Positions 28,922-35,981 of a stretch of DNA of 64,000 bases are shown here, piece after piece. The notes under the pieces are model-generated. The model was not told the origin of the DNA. It searched no databases and saw only the letters and a list, made by a program, of their open reading frames with translations. Origin of the DNA: Nocardiopsis suaedae (GTDB lineage Bacteria > Actinomycetota > Actinomycetes > Streptosporangiales > Streptosporangiaceae). Position 1 is the first letter of the stretch. Each line of letters starts with the position of its first letter. The stretch is taken from positions 149,618 to 213,617 of the forward strand of contig NZ_JAQFWP010000003.1 in assembly GCF_027706745.1 (NCBI RefSeq), read 5' to 3'. The position numbers and the translations under genes were made by a program.

Positions 28922-30532
28922 ATGAGTACAGAGCAGACCGCGCCGGGCCACCTGCTGGCCGGGCGCTACCGGCTCACCGAGCTGATCGGTGCGGGCGGCA
29001 TGGGCCGCGTCTGGCGCGGCACCGACGAGCTGCTGGACCGCCCCGTCGCGGTCAAGGAGCTCACCATCCCGCCGCACCTGCCCGACACCGAGGTGGAGGT
29101 GCTGCGCACCCGGATGCTGCGGGAGGCGCGCAGCGCGGCGCGGCTGGGCCACCCCTCCATCATCACCGTCTTCGACGTGGTGGACAGCGACGAGCGGCCG
29201 TGGATCGTGATGGAGCTGGTGCGCGGGCGCTCGCTGGGCACGGTCATCAAGGAGGACGGCGTCCTCGACCCCGGCCGGGCCGCCGCCATCGGGGTGCAGA
29301 CGGCCACCGCGCTGTCCATCGCGCACGACCGGGGCATCGTGCACCGCGACATCAAGCCCGGCAACGTGCTGATCGCGCCGGGGGACCGGGCGGTCCTCAC
29401 GGACTTCGGCATCGCCCGGCTGGAGGGGACCTCCGGGCTCACCCGCACCGGGCTGCTCGTCGGCTCCCCCGGCTACCTCTCGCCCGAGCAGGCGCAGGGC
29501 GGCCCGGCCACCCCGGCCTCCGACATCTGGTCGCTGGGGGTGACCCTCTACCAGGCGGTGGAGGGGCGGGTGCCGTTCGCCCGGGAGGCGGCGGTGGGGA
29601 CGCTGACGGCCATCGTCACCGAGGAGGTGCCGCCGCCGCAGAACGCGGGCGTGCTCGCCCCGGTGCTGACGGCGCTGCTGGACAAGGACCCGGAGCGGCG
29701 CCCGGACATCGCCGGGGTGCACCGGATGCTGGCCGAGGCGGCCGAGAAGGCGAAGAAGAAGGGGAGGAAGGCGCAGGCGGCGGCCCCCGCGGCCAGCGCC
29801 GCCACGACCCCCGCCTCCCCGCCCCCGTACCTGCCGCCCGGTGCCGGGGACGGGCCCTCCACCGGCGGGGACGGGCGCGGCCGCAGGCTGCTCCTCCTGG
29901 GAAGCGCCGCCGCCGTTGTGGCGGCCGCCGCCGTCGGCCTGGCCTTCTGGCTGGGCAACGGCGGCCTTGACGGGGCCGACCCGGCCTCGCAGACGCCCCC
30001 GCAGGCCGCGGCGACGCCGTCGGAGGACGCGTCCGACGGCGGCTCCGACGGGGACGCTGAGCCCTCGTCGTCGCCGTCGCCGTCCGACTCGCCCTCGCCC
30101 GGGACCGAGATGGCCACCTACGAGGACGAGACCGGCTTCTCCGTGGACCTGCCCGAGGGGTGGGAACTGCGCGAGCGGCAGGGGACCAGCGTCTTCTTCG
30201 ACATCCCCGGGGGCGGCTACCTTCAGATCGACCAGACCGACGACCCCGGCGACGACGCCAAGGCGGACTGGGAACAGCAGGAGGGGGCCATCTCCGGCAA
30301 CTTCTCGGGATACGAGAAGCAGAGCATCGAGGTGTTGGAGGAGCCCTTCGTCGACCGCTACGTCAGCGCGGCCGACTGGGAGTTCACCTTCGACGGACGG
30401 CACGCGGTGAACCGGGCGTTCCACACCGAGGAGAAGGGGTACGCGCTGTTCCTGGTCTCCCCGCCGGAGACCTGGGAGGAGAACCGGGAGCTGTTGGACC
30501 CCATCACCGCGTCCTTCGAACCCGCCGCCTAG
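28922..30532 (+). CDS. transmembrane serine/threonine protein kinase with extracytoplasmic domain
   Basis: 536 residues from an ATG preceded by GAGGAAG. The kinase domain (about 18-280) is complete: IGAGGMGRVWRG loop, VAVKEL, HRDIKPGNV near 141, DFGIAR near 161 and GSPGYLSPEQ. A basic linker (EKAKKKGRKAQ) precedes a Pro/Ala region and one transmembrane helix near 322-347. The outer part has an Asp/Ser/Pro linker, then a compact C-terminal domain of about 140 residues (YEDETGFSVDLPEGWE to the end), resembling the small lipoprotein-like domain found after many actinobacterial kinases. The ligand and targets are unknown. The stop codon TAG lies in the CTAG at the edge of the MITE-like element. 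Confidence 0.92.
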   Translation: MSTEQTAPGHLLAGRYRLTELIGAGGMGRVWRGTDELLDRPVAVKELTIPPHLPDTEVEVLRTRMLREARSAARLGHPSIITVFDVVDSDERPWIVMELVRGRSLGTVIKEDGVLDPGRAAAIGVQTATALSIAHDRGIVHRDIKPGNVLIAPGDRAVLTDFGIARLEGTSGLTRTGLLVGSPGYLSPEQAQGGPATPASDIWSLGVTLYQAVEGRVPFAREAAVGTLTAIVTEEVPPPQNAGVLAPVLTALLDKDPERRPDIAGVHRMLAEAAEKAKKKGRKAQAAAPAASAATTPASPPPYLPPGAGDGPSTGGDGRGRRLLLLGSAAAVVAAAAVGLAFWLGNGGLDGADPASQTPPQAAATPSEDASDGGSDGDAEPSSSPSPSDSPSPGTEMATYEDETGFSVDLPEGWELRERQGTSVFFDIPGGGYLQIDQTDDPGDDAKADWEQQEGAISGNFSGYEKQSIEVLEEPFVDRYVSAADWEFTFDGRHAVNRAFHTEEKGYALFLVSPPETWEENRELLDPITASFEPAA

Positions 30533-30696
30533 GTCCTGTCCGGAGTCCTGTGGCGTCCCGCCGGTACGGGCCCCTCCGGCCCGGGTTCCCGTTGTTGATC
30601 TCGGGGAAGTCGGGCTTAAGGTGTCCGTTTTTACCCCGGGTTCCCCGAGATCAACAACGGGGGCGGCCAGGTGAAGGGGGAACTCCGGACAGGACC
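30532..30696. repeat. MITE-like element with 15-bp terminal inverted repeats and internal palindrome
   Basis: GGTCCTGTCCGGAGT at 30532-30546 is repeated inverted as ACTCCGGACAGGACC at 30682-30696. Inside, the 21-nt arms 30588-30608 and 30641-30661 are exact complements (CCCGTTGTTGATCTCGGGG is the start of the left arm). There is no open reading frame. The left end is preceded by CTA so that CTAG spans the junction, a tetranucleotide favoured by IS5-like transposases. The same end sequence with CTAG recurs at 33451-33468. Size, nested palindromes and lack of coding fit a non-autonomous element. The rest of the gap to 30810 shows no gene. Confidence 0.7.
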
Positions 30697-30810
30697 GAGT
30701 GCTTCGGGCTCGGGAAGGCGTCTCCACCGTCCGATGCTTGTGGTCCTTGCTGCTTGGCGGACCCACCCCCGGTTCGCGGTGCCGGGGTGTGTGGGCCCGT
30801 TGCTGTCGTC

Positions 30811-31293
30811 TCAGCCCAGGAGCCCGATGGCGTAGGCGGTCAGGAGCATGCCGAGCACCGTGCATGCGTGCCGGGTGCTCTCCCAGCGGCGGGCGGACTC
30901 GGTCAGGGCACGGGAGCGCTGGAGGCGCCCTCTCGGGAAGAGTCTTTTCCGCTTCTGGGCCATGGGGGACGGGCCAGCGGGTGCGTTCGCCGGGGCGAGG
31001 GGGCTGCGGTGTCTGGTCTCGGGCGGGGGCGGGGCCGCGTTCTGCTCCTGGGGGGCGAGTTCGGTGTGCAGGCGGGCCAGCCAGGGCGGGAGTGCCCGGT
31101 CCTGGCTTTGGTCGTCGGCCGGGAGGCGCAGGTTGGTCGCTGGGCGGGGCCCAGCGGGCCGGGGGAGTTCGGCGTAGGGGCGGGCGCGGTTGAACCGTCG
31201 CCCCTTGGGGGCGTCCAGGACGGAGCGGATGCGCGGGTTGGGCTGGGTGGTGGGCCCGGTGGCCGTGGGGGCAGGGGCCTGGTCGGTGGTCAT
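30811..31293 (-). CDS. hypothetical protein with C-terminal hydrophobic anchor
   Basis: 160 residues from an ATG at 31293 with AAGGAA further upstream. The N-terminal 100 residues are Pro/Ala/Arg-rich and probably disordered; a basic patch (QKRKRLFPRGRLQRSR) near residue 115 is followed by one hydrophobic helix (CTVLGMLLTAYAIGLLG) that ends the protein. This arrangement suggests a tail-anchored protein (inference). I know no family for it. It is transcribed in the same direction as the HATPase gene 220 bp upstream and may belong to the same accessory cluster. Base composition is slightly less extreme than in flanking core genes. Confidence 0.55.
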   Translation of the reverse strand: MTTDQAPAPTATGPTTQPNPRIRSVLDAPKGRRFNRARPYAELPRPAGPRPATNLRLPADDQSQDRALPPWLARLHTELAPQEQNAAPPPPETRHRSPLAPANAPAGPSPMAQKRKRLFPRGRLQRSRALTESARRWESTRHACTVLGMLLTAYAIGLLG

Positions 31294-31513
31294 GGCACCG
31301 GTGGTTCCTTGCGTTCGATGTGAGCGGACGTGGGGAAGCGCGGGCGGCGGGGTCGTGGCCGCCCTCCGGTGGTGAGCGGGGTGGGGTGCTGCGGCCGCCC
31401 TGGTGTTCGGCGGGGCCCCCGGCGTGCGGTGCCGCCCCCTCGTTTCGCGGCACCGGACCCTCGGGCGGAACCCCTTCCGGGGCGGCCGCAGCGGTCTATT
31501 CGGTGGCGCCGGG

Positions 31514-32029
31514 TCAAGCGGTGAAGATGAAGGGTTCCAGGCCCCGGGGGACCTGTGCGGGGTCGACGGGCAGGTCCGCCCACACGCACAGGCCCAGGTT
31601 CAGGCTCGGGTGGGGCAGGACGGGGAAATAGCCCCACCGGCGGGCGAGGGAATCGATGAGCAGAAGGCCGCGCTGGCCTTCGGCCTCGGCCCAGTCGTGG
31701 GCGGTCCGGTCAGTGGGCACGGCGGGCCGGGCGCTGGTCCACCCGGAGTCGGTGACGTGCAATCGGAGGGTGTCGGGCCGGTGCAGGCACAGGCGGCGGA
31801 CCACCTCCCCGCCCTCGGTGCCGGAGGCGGTGTAGGAAACCGCGTTGGCGAACAGCTCGGAGCAGCACAGCTCCACGCTGTCGACGGCGTCGTCGGGGAA
31901 GCCCTTCAGGTCGGTGCGCACGTGGGTGCGCACCCGCGAGGCCTGGGAGAGCGTGCCGGGGTAGATGCGCGGTTCCCACCGCACCGACCGGAAGGTGGGC
32001 GGGCGCGGCGTGCGGGACGAGGCGGACAT
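31514..32029 (-). CDS. HATPase_c ATP-binding regulatory protein (anti-sigma/AbaA-cluster type)
   Basis: 171 residues; the ATG at 32029 follows GGAGG. A single GHKL ATP-binding domain is present: N-box ELFANAVSYTA (about 59-69), G1 box VTDSGW near 92, and GLLLIDSLARRWG near 120. Such stand-alone HATPases resemble RsbW anti-sigma kinases and are typical partners of XRE/DUF5753 and DUF397 genes in Streptomyces WhiJ-like clusters. It is divergent from the XRE gene with a repeat-rich intergenic region. Its target is unknown. Confidence 0.88.
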   Translation of the reverse strand: MSASSRTPRPPTFRSVRWEPRIYPGTLSQASRVRTHVRTDLKGFPDDAVDSVELCCSELFANAVSYTASGTEGGEVVRRLCLHRPDTLRLHVTDSGWTSARPAVPTDRTAHDWAEAEGQRGLLLIDSLARRWGYFPVLPHPSLNLGLCVWADLPVDPAQVPRGLEPFIFTA

Positions 32030-32098
32030 GGAGCCTCCAGGAGTGAACGACCACGGGTCATGCGGTCACCTGTTGTGATCGGGCCCACACTGAAACAC

Positions 32099-32155
32099 AA
32101 TGCGTGCATGCATTGCAACACGCTTTGAGAAAATGCTTTGCGGGCACGCATTGCA
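32099..32155. promoter_or_regulatory. AATGC/GCATT repeats between divergent HATPase and XRE genes
   Basis: Two dyads with identical half-sites, AATGC-N6-GCATT (32099-32114) and AATGC-N11-GCATT (32132-32152), lie in the 170-bp divergent region, and GCATTGCA occurs as a direct repeat at 32110-32117 and 32148-32155. The region is unusually AT-rich for this genome. It is the natural place for the XRE regulator to bind and control both directions. Binding itself is inferred. Confidence 0.55.
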
Positions 32156-32199
32156 TACTCGACTTGTAGGAAACCCCTGGAGAGAGGCAGTCTTGGGCC

Positions 32200-33054
32200 A
32201 TGGCCGCAGACGAGAACCCGACCATTGCGCAGTGGCAGCTCGCCCGCGCATTGACGGACCTGCGCGGACGCATCGCGCAGCGGCGACTTGCGAAGGACCT
32301 CGACATCGATGCGAGCACGCTGGTCCGTTGGGAGAAGGGAGAGACCGTCCCCCGCGAGCGCCAGCTGCGCAAGGTGCTGGCCTACTTCGGGGTTCCGGGG
32401 GACGAGGTCGAACGCCTGGTCGCCCTTCGAGCCGAGGCCGCCGCCCCTGTCTGGTGGCAGGAGACCGAGGTCGCCAGGGCGTACGGCCAGTACATCGACT
32501 TGGAGAACTCGGCGTCGCAGATATCGACATACCAGGACCGTCTTGTGCCAGGGCTGCTCCAGACGGCCGACTACGCGCGTGCCATCCTCGCGGCCGGGCA
32601 TCCTCGGGCGACCGACGACGAGATCGACGGCCTGCTGCAGGTGCGGATGAGGCGTCAGGATGACTGGGAGGAGGGCGGGGCGCTGCTGTGGGCGATCATC
32701 GACCAGGCGGCACTGGAGAAGCACATCGGTGGCTCCGCCGTCATGCACGCGCAGGTGCAGCACCTGATCTCCATGACGAAGCACCCGCGGATCGACCTAC
32801 AGGTGCTGCCCAACTCGGCGGGGGCGCACGCCGCCCTTCAGACGGGGTCATTCGTGCTGTTGGAGCTTGAGATGCCGTCGATGCAGGTCATCTACATCGA
32901 ATCGCATACCCGGAACCTCCTGCTGGACGACCAGAAGGAGGTCACCGCGCATTGTCGGCTCCTCGATCACCTGCGTGCGGCAGGGACCAACACGCCACAG
33001 ACACGCGACCTTTTGAACGACCTGATGAAGCGGTACGAAGGGAGATCCTCATGA
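32200..33054 (+). CDS. XRE-family HTH regulator with DUF5753 (WhiJ-like)
   Basis: 284 residues from an ATG preceded by GAGAGAGG. The N-terminal HTH (residues about 10-65) reads LRGRIAQRRLAKDLDIDAST followed by LVRWEKGE. Residues about 95-275 are the DUF5753 domain: the family block QDRLVPGLLQTADYARAI near 111, then ALLWAIIDQAALEKHIGG and RIDLQVLPNSAGAH. WhiJ-type proteins govern development and antibiotic production in Streptomyces together with a DUF397 partner. Here the DUF397 gene overlaps the stop (ATGA), so the pair is translated together. Confidence 0.92.
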   Translation: MAADENPTIAQWQLARALTDLRGRIAQRRLAKDLDIDASTLVRWEKGETVPRERQLRKVLAYFGVPGDEVERLVALRAEAAAPVWWQETEVARAYGQYIDLENSASQISTYQDRLVPGLLQTADYARAILAAGHPRATDDEIDGLLQVRMRRQDDWEEGGALLWAIIDQAALEKHIGGSAVMHAQVQHLISMTKHPRIDLQVLPNSAGAHAALQTGSFVLLELEMPSMQVIYIESHTRNLLLDDQKEVTAHCRLLDHLRAAGTNTPQTRDLLNDLMKRYEGRSS

Positions 33055-33242
33055 GTCAGGGGTACTGGAGAGAGTGGTTCACTTCGAGTTACAGCGGCTC
33101 GCACGGTGAATGCGTCGAGGTAGCCGACTCCCCCGGTGCCAGCGCCGTGCGCGACACCAAGCACCGTGAACTCGGCGCACTGCTCTTCAGATCCCCCGAG
33201 TGGCGCGCTTTCATCGACGCCGCCAAGCGGGACGCCTTCTAA
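33051..33242 (+). CDS. DUF397 domain protein, partner of XRE regulator
   Basis: 63 residues; the ATG overlaps the regulator's TGA and is preceded by GGGAG. The full DUF397 pattern is visible: WFTSSYSGSHGECVEVAD, AVRDTKH, and the C-terminal FRSPEWRAFIDAAKRD. These small proteins are encoded beside WhiJ-like regulators and are thought to modulate them, in a way resembling an antitoxin or co-regulator. No toxin activity is suggested by the sequence. Confidence 0.9.
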   Translation: MSQGYWREWFTSSYSGSHGECVEVADSPGASAVRDTKHRELGALLFRSPEWRAFIDAAKRDAF

Positions 33243-33249
33243 CCCCCCA

Positions 33250-33468
33250 GTGCCTCCCCATCACTCCGTCTCCGTCGCCGGTGCGGTCGTCCGCGAGGAC
33301 GGCCGCATCCTGGCCATCCGCCGTGCCGACAACGGGCATTGGGAACCGCCGGGCGGCGTCCTGGAGCCCGACGAGGACTTCGGGGCCGGTGTCCGCCGCG
33401 AGATCCGCGAGGAGACCGGCCTCCACGTGCACCCGGGGGGACACCGCAGAACTCCGGACAGGACCTAG
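33250..33468 (+). pseudogene. truncated Nudix hydrolase gene
   Basis: A 72-codon frame from a GTG at 33250 holds the first strands (SVSVAGAVVREDGRILAIRR) and a complete Nudix box, GGVLEPDEDFGAGVRREI continuing REETGL, of the pyrophosphohydrolase family. Nudix proteins of this type run to about 130-160 residues, but homology stops right after the box, and the frame ends in ACC TAG contributed by the repeat end at 33451-33468. The C-terminal half is missing, so it is read as a gene disrupted by the mobile-like element. It follows the DUF397 gene by 7 bp. Confidence 0.75.
33451..33468. repeat. second copy of the MITE-like element end
   Basis: ACTCCGGACAGGACC (33451-33465) followed by TAG is, on the opposite strand, CTAGGTCCTGTCCGGAGT, identical over 18 bp to the left edge at 30529-30546. 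It provides the stop codons of both the truncated Nudix frame and the convergent oxidoreductase gene. Only the end is present here; the other end and the interior were not found nearby. Confidence 0.7.
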
Positions 33469-34235
33469 CGCACCAGGTGGGCGGCGTTCCCCTCCTCGCC
33501 GGGCGCCAGTTCCGGGCGCAGCACCAGGGCGTCGTCGTAGTCGCCGCCGTTCTGGGAGCGGAACGGGATCGGGTCGGTCCGCCAGGCCGCCAGGACGCGC
33601 TCGGCCAGGTGCTTGCCCGCGCGCTCGGCGTCCTCGGCCGAGGAGCGATCGGCGCTGTGCACGACCACCGGCGGCAGCACGTCCATGCCCGTGTACCAGA
33701 AGGTGCCGTGGTTGAGCGGGAAGAGGATGTCCTCGATGGCGCCGTTGACGCCGCGCGGCCCGATCGAGGTCTCCCGGGCGCCGACGGTGGTCACCGCGAG
33801 CGCGCGCCTGCCGGACAGCGGACCCTCGCCGTAGCGCAGGGCGCGCCCGGTGCCGGGGTCGTACACCCCGTACCCGAACCCCAGGGTGAGGACGCGGTCG
33901 AACCAGCCCTTGAGGATCGCCGGGACGCCGTACCACCACAGGGGGAACTGGACGACGACCGTGTCGGCCCACAGCAGCTTCTCCTGCTCGGCGACGATCT
34001 CCGGGGCGAGGGTCCCGTTCTCCCGGGCGTCCCTGGAGGCGGCGGGGACCCGCAGCCGGTCGGCGGGGTCGCGGCCGAAGTCGGCGGGCGTCACGACCGG
34101 GTTCCACTCCATCGCGTACAGGTCGGACTCCCGCACGGAGTGCCCCTCCTCGGCGAGGGCGCGCAGCGCGGTGTCCCGCAGCGCGCCGTTGAGGGAGCGG
34201 GCGTCGGGGTGGGCGAAGACCCAGAGGACGTTCAT
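33465..34235 (-). CDS. flavodoxin-fold NAD(P)H oxidoreductase (quinone-reductase/KefF type)
   Basis: 256 residues; the ATG at 34235 follows AGGAGAGC. The first strand and loop (NVLWVFAHPDARSLNGAL) and the FMN-loop QFPLWWYGVPAILKGWFDRV (about 97-116) are hallmarks of the NQO1/KefF-like NAD(P)H dehydrogenases, which bind FAD or FMN and reduce quinones. GFGYGVYD near 125 follows. The C-terminus ends HLVR with a TAG inside the repeat end, so the last residues may have been altered by the insertion. It is divergent from a GlxA-type regulator gene with 13-bp direct repeats between. Confidence 0.88.
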   Translation of the reverse strand: MNVLWVFAHPDARSLNGALRDTALRALAEEGHSVRESDLYAMEWNPVVTPADFGRDPADRLRVPAASRDARENGTLAPEIVAEQEKLLWADTVVVQFPLWWYGVPAILKGWFDRVLTLGFGYGVYDPGTGRALRYGEGPLSGRRALAVTTVGARETSIGPRGVNGAIEDILFPLNHGTFWYTGMDVLPPVVVHSADRSSAEDAERAGKHLAERVLAAWRTDPIPFRSQNGGDYDDALVLRPELAPGEEGNAAHLVR

Positions 34236-34250
34236 CGGAGCTCTCCTAGG

Positions 34251-34283
34251 CGTGTCTCGTAGCCGTGTCTTGTAGCCGTGTCC
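34251..34283. repeat. 13-bp direct repeats in oxidoreductase/GlxA-regulator intergenic region
   Basis: CGTGTCTCGTAGC (34251-34263), CGTGTCTTGTAGC (34264-34276) and a third partial unit CGTGTCC (34277-34283) follow head to tail. They lie between the divergent oxidoreductase (start 34235) and regulator (start 34362) genes. Direct repeats are the usual operator form for AraC-type regulators, so this is a candidate site for the adjacent regulator. Confidence 0.55.
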
Positions 34284-34361
34284 CGGGAACATGACGATCC
34301 TGCGGCCCGGGGGCGCACCCCGGCGAGTGGCCCGTCGGCCGACATGCGCAAGAATCGGGCC

Positions 34362-35357
34362 ATGGACACGTTCGCTCCCGACACCCGGCACCGCGTCGCC
34401 CTGCTCGTCCGGGACGGGGCGCTGGCGATGGAGACCGGGATCGTCCACCGGATCTTCGGCGAGGCGCGCTCCGCCGACGGGGCCCCGCTGTACTCCGTCG
34501 TCACCTGCGCCGTGCGCCCCGGTGCGGTCCGCACCGACGCCGACTTCACGTTCAACGTCGACCACGGGCCCGAGGCCCTGGCCGAGGCCGACACCGTCGT
34601 GGTGCCCGCCTCCGACGTCGACTACGAACCGCGCGGCGGCCCGCTGGAGGGGGAGCTGGCCGAGGCCTTCGCCCGCATCCCGTCCGGGACGCGGTACGCC
34701 TCGGTCTGCACCGGCTCGTTCGTGCTCGCCGCCGCCGGGTTGCTCGACGGGCGGCGGGCCACCACGCACTGGCGGTCGGCGGGGCTGCTGGCGCGGCTCT
34801 ACCCGGCCGTGCACGTCGAACCGGACGTGCTCTACACCGATGAGGGCGACGTGCTCACCGCCGCGGGAGTGGCCGCCGGGATCGACCTCTGCCTGCACAT
34901 GGTCCGACAGGACCACGGGGCCGCGGTCGCGGCCGAGGTCGCCCGCCGCACGGTCGTTCCGCCGCACCGCGACGGCGGGCAGGCCCAGTACATCGAGCGG
35001 CCGGTGCCGCGCCCCGCTGAGGGCGGGGCCACGGCGGCGGCGCGGGCCTGGGCGGAGGCCGACCTGGCCCGTCCCATGCGGCTGGCCGCGATGGCCGAGC
35101 GGGCGTCGATGAGCGTGCGCACCTTCACCCGGCGCTTCCGGGAGGAGACCGGCGAGTCGCCCGCGCGCTGGCTGCACCGGCAGCGCCTGGCCTACGCACG
35201 CGAGCTGCTGGAGCGGACGGACCTGCCGGTCGACCGGGTGGCCGAGAAGGCGGGACTGGGCACGGCGGCGTCGCTGCGCGCGCACATGAAGGCCGACGCG
35301 GGGGTGTCGCCCACCGGGTACCGCCGGACCTTCCGCGGGACTACCCCGCCCCGGTGA
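34362..35357 (+). CDS. GlxA-family AraC-type regulator (DJ-1/PfpI-like domain + HTH)
   Basis: 331 residues from ATG 34362; ATG 34344 is an alternative, and neither has a clear ribosome site. The N-terminal half is a DJ-1/PfpI-like domain with VPASDVDYEP and the nucleophile elbow ASVCTGSFVLAAAGLL (about 118-133), then TTHWRSAGLL. Residues about 235-325 hold the AraC double HTH (MSVRTFTRRFREETGESPARWL and the second helix pair). It probably controls the divergent oxidoreductase. It overlaps the end of the convergent tetR gene by 17 bp. A second GlxA-type regulator is at 61782. Confidence 0.9.
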   Translation: MDTFAPDTRHRVALLVRDGALAMETGIVHRIFGEARSADGAPLYSVVTCAVRPGAVRTDADFTFNVDHGPEALAEADTVVVPASDVDYEPRGGPLEGELAEAFARIPSGTRYASVCTGSFVLAAAGLLDGRRATTHWRSAGLLARLYPAVHVEPDVLYTDEGDVLTAAGVAAGIDLCLHMVRQDHGAAVAAEVARRTVVPPHRDGGQAQYIERPVPRPAEGGATAAARAWAEADLARPMRLAAMAERASMSVRTFTRRFREETGESPARWLHRQRLAYARELLERTDLPVDRVAEKAGLGTAASLRAHMKADAGVSPTGYRRTFRGTTPPR

Positions 35358-35907
35358 GGCGGTACAGCGCCGCCACGAGCGCCTCGGTGCCCGGCAGCCC
35401 GTCCGGGTCGATCAGCTCCTGGAGGATGATCCCCGAGAACAGCGCGTAGGCGGCGGCGCCCAGCGCGCGGCCCTGGGGGGTGTCCTGGGCGCCGGGGTCG
35501 AGCAGCGCCGCGAATTCGCGGTGGGCCTCCTGGTAGGCCTCGCCCAGCGCCGTCCGCAGGTCGGGGGAGAACTGCGCCTCGGCGTAGGCCTGGACGCTCG
35601 CGAGCAGCAGGTCGCGGTCCCCGGGCAGGCGCATGCGCGCCCGCATCCGCTCCAGCAGGGCGGCCAGCCGCGTCCGCGGGTCCGGCGCCTCGACCGACTC
35701 CAGCGCCTCGGCGAGGGTGTCGCCCCACTCGCTGGTCGCCGCGATGACCGCGGCGTTCATCAGCGCGTCCTTCGATCCGTAGTGGTAGCCGATGGAGGCC
35801 AGGTGCGCGCCGGAGGCGGCGGCGATGTCGCGCGCCGTGGTGTGCGCGTACCCCTTCTCCACCAGGCACTTCTTGGCGCCTTCGAGCAGGTCGTCGCGGT
35901 GGTTCAT
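35341..35907 (-). CDS. TetR-family repressor of the adjacent MFS pump
   Basis: 188 residues. The N-terminal HTH (AKKCLVEKGYAHTTARDIAA, then SIGYHYGSKDALM) is a canonical TetR DNA-binding domain, followed by a helical ligand domain with a YALFSGIILQELIDPD helix near the end. A TAGGAT -10 box at 35919-35914 lies six bases before the ATG at 35907, so the transcript probably starts at or next to the start codon (leaderless). It is divergent from an MFS transporter gene with twin GACGTACGTAC operators between them, a standard drug-efflux repressor arrangement. Confidence 0.9.
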   Translation of the reverse strand: MNHRDDLLEGAKKCLVEKGYAHTTARDIAAASGAHLASIGYHYGSKDALMNAAVIAATSEWGDTLAEALESVEAPDPRTRLAALLERMRARMRLPGDRDLLLASVQAYAEAQFSPDLRTALGEAYQEAHREFAALLDPGAQDTPQGRALGAAAYALFSGIILQELIDPDGLPGTEALVAALYRLTGAG

Positions 35908-35913
35908 GGCGGC

Positions 35914-35981
35914 ATCCTACCGCGCCTCTTGGACGTACGTACATATTGACGGGTGTCTTTGACGTACGTACGATCCGATGC
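35914..35981. promoter_or_regulatory. divergent tetR/MFS promoters with twin GACGTACGTAC operators
   Basis: GACGTACGTAC occurs at 35932-35942 and 35961-35971, 29 bp apart (near three helical turns), each containing the palindrome ACGTACGT. On the + strand, TTGACG (35946-35951), a 17-bp spacer and TACGAT (35969-35974) form a promoter in which the second operator overlaps the -10 box. On the - strand TAGGAT is at 35919-35914. Both -10 boxes lie 6-7 bases from the respective start codon. Confidence 0.75.

Noticed and set aside
27215..31453. A 1412-codon open frame on the reverse strand across the P450 and kinase genes
   Set aside because: It crosses several well-supported genes, shows low-complexity antisense composition and has no ribosome site; it is an artefact of GC content.
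31290..31637. A 115-codon reverse-strand frame overlapping the end of the HATPase gene
   Set aside because: It overlaps the well-supported HATPase gene, is Pro/Arg/Gly low-complexity and has no ribosome site.
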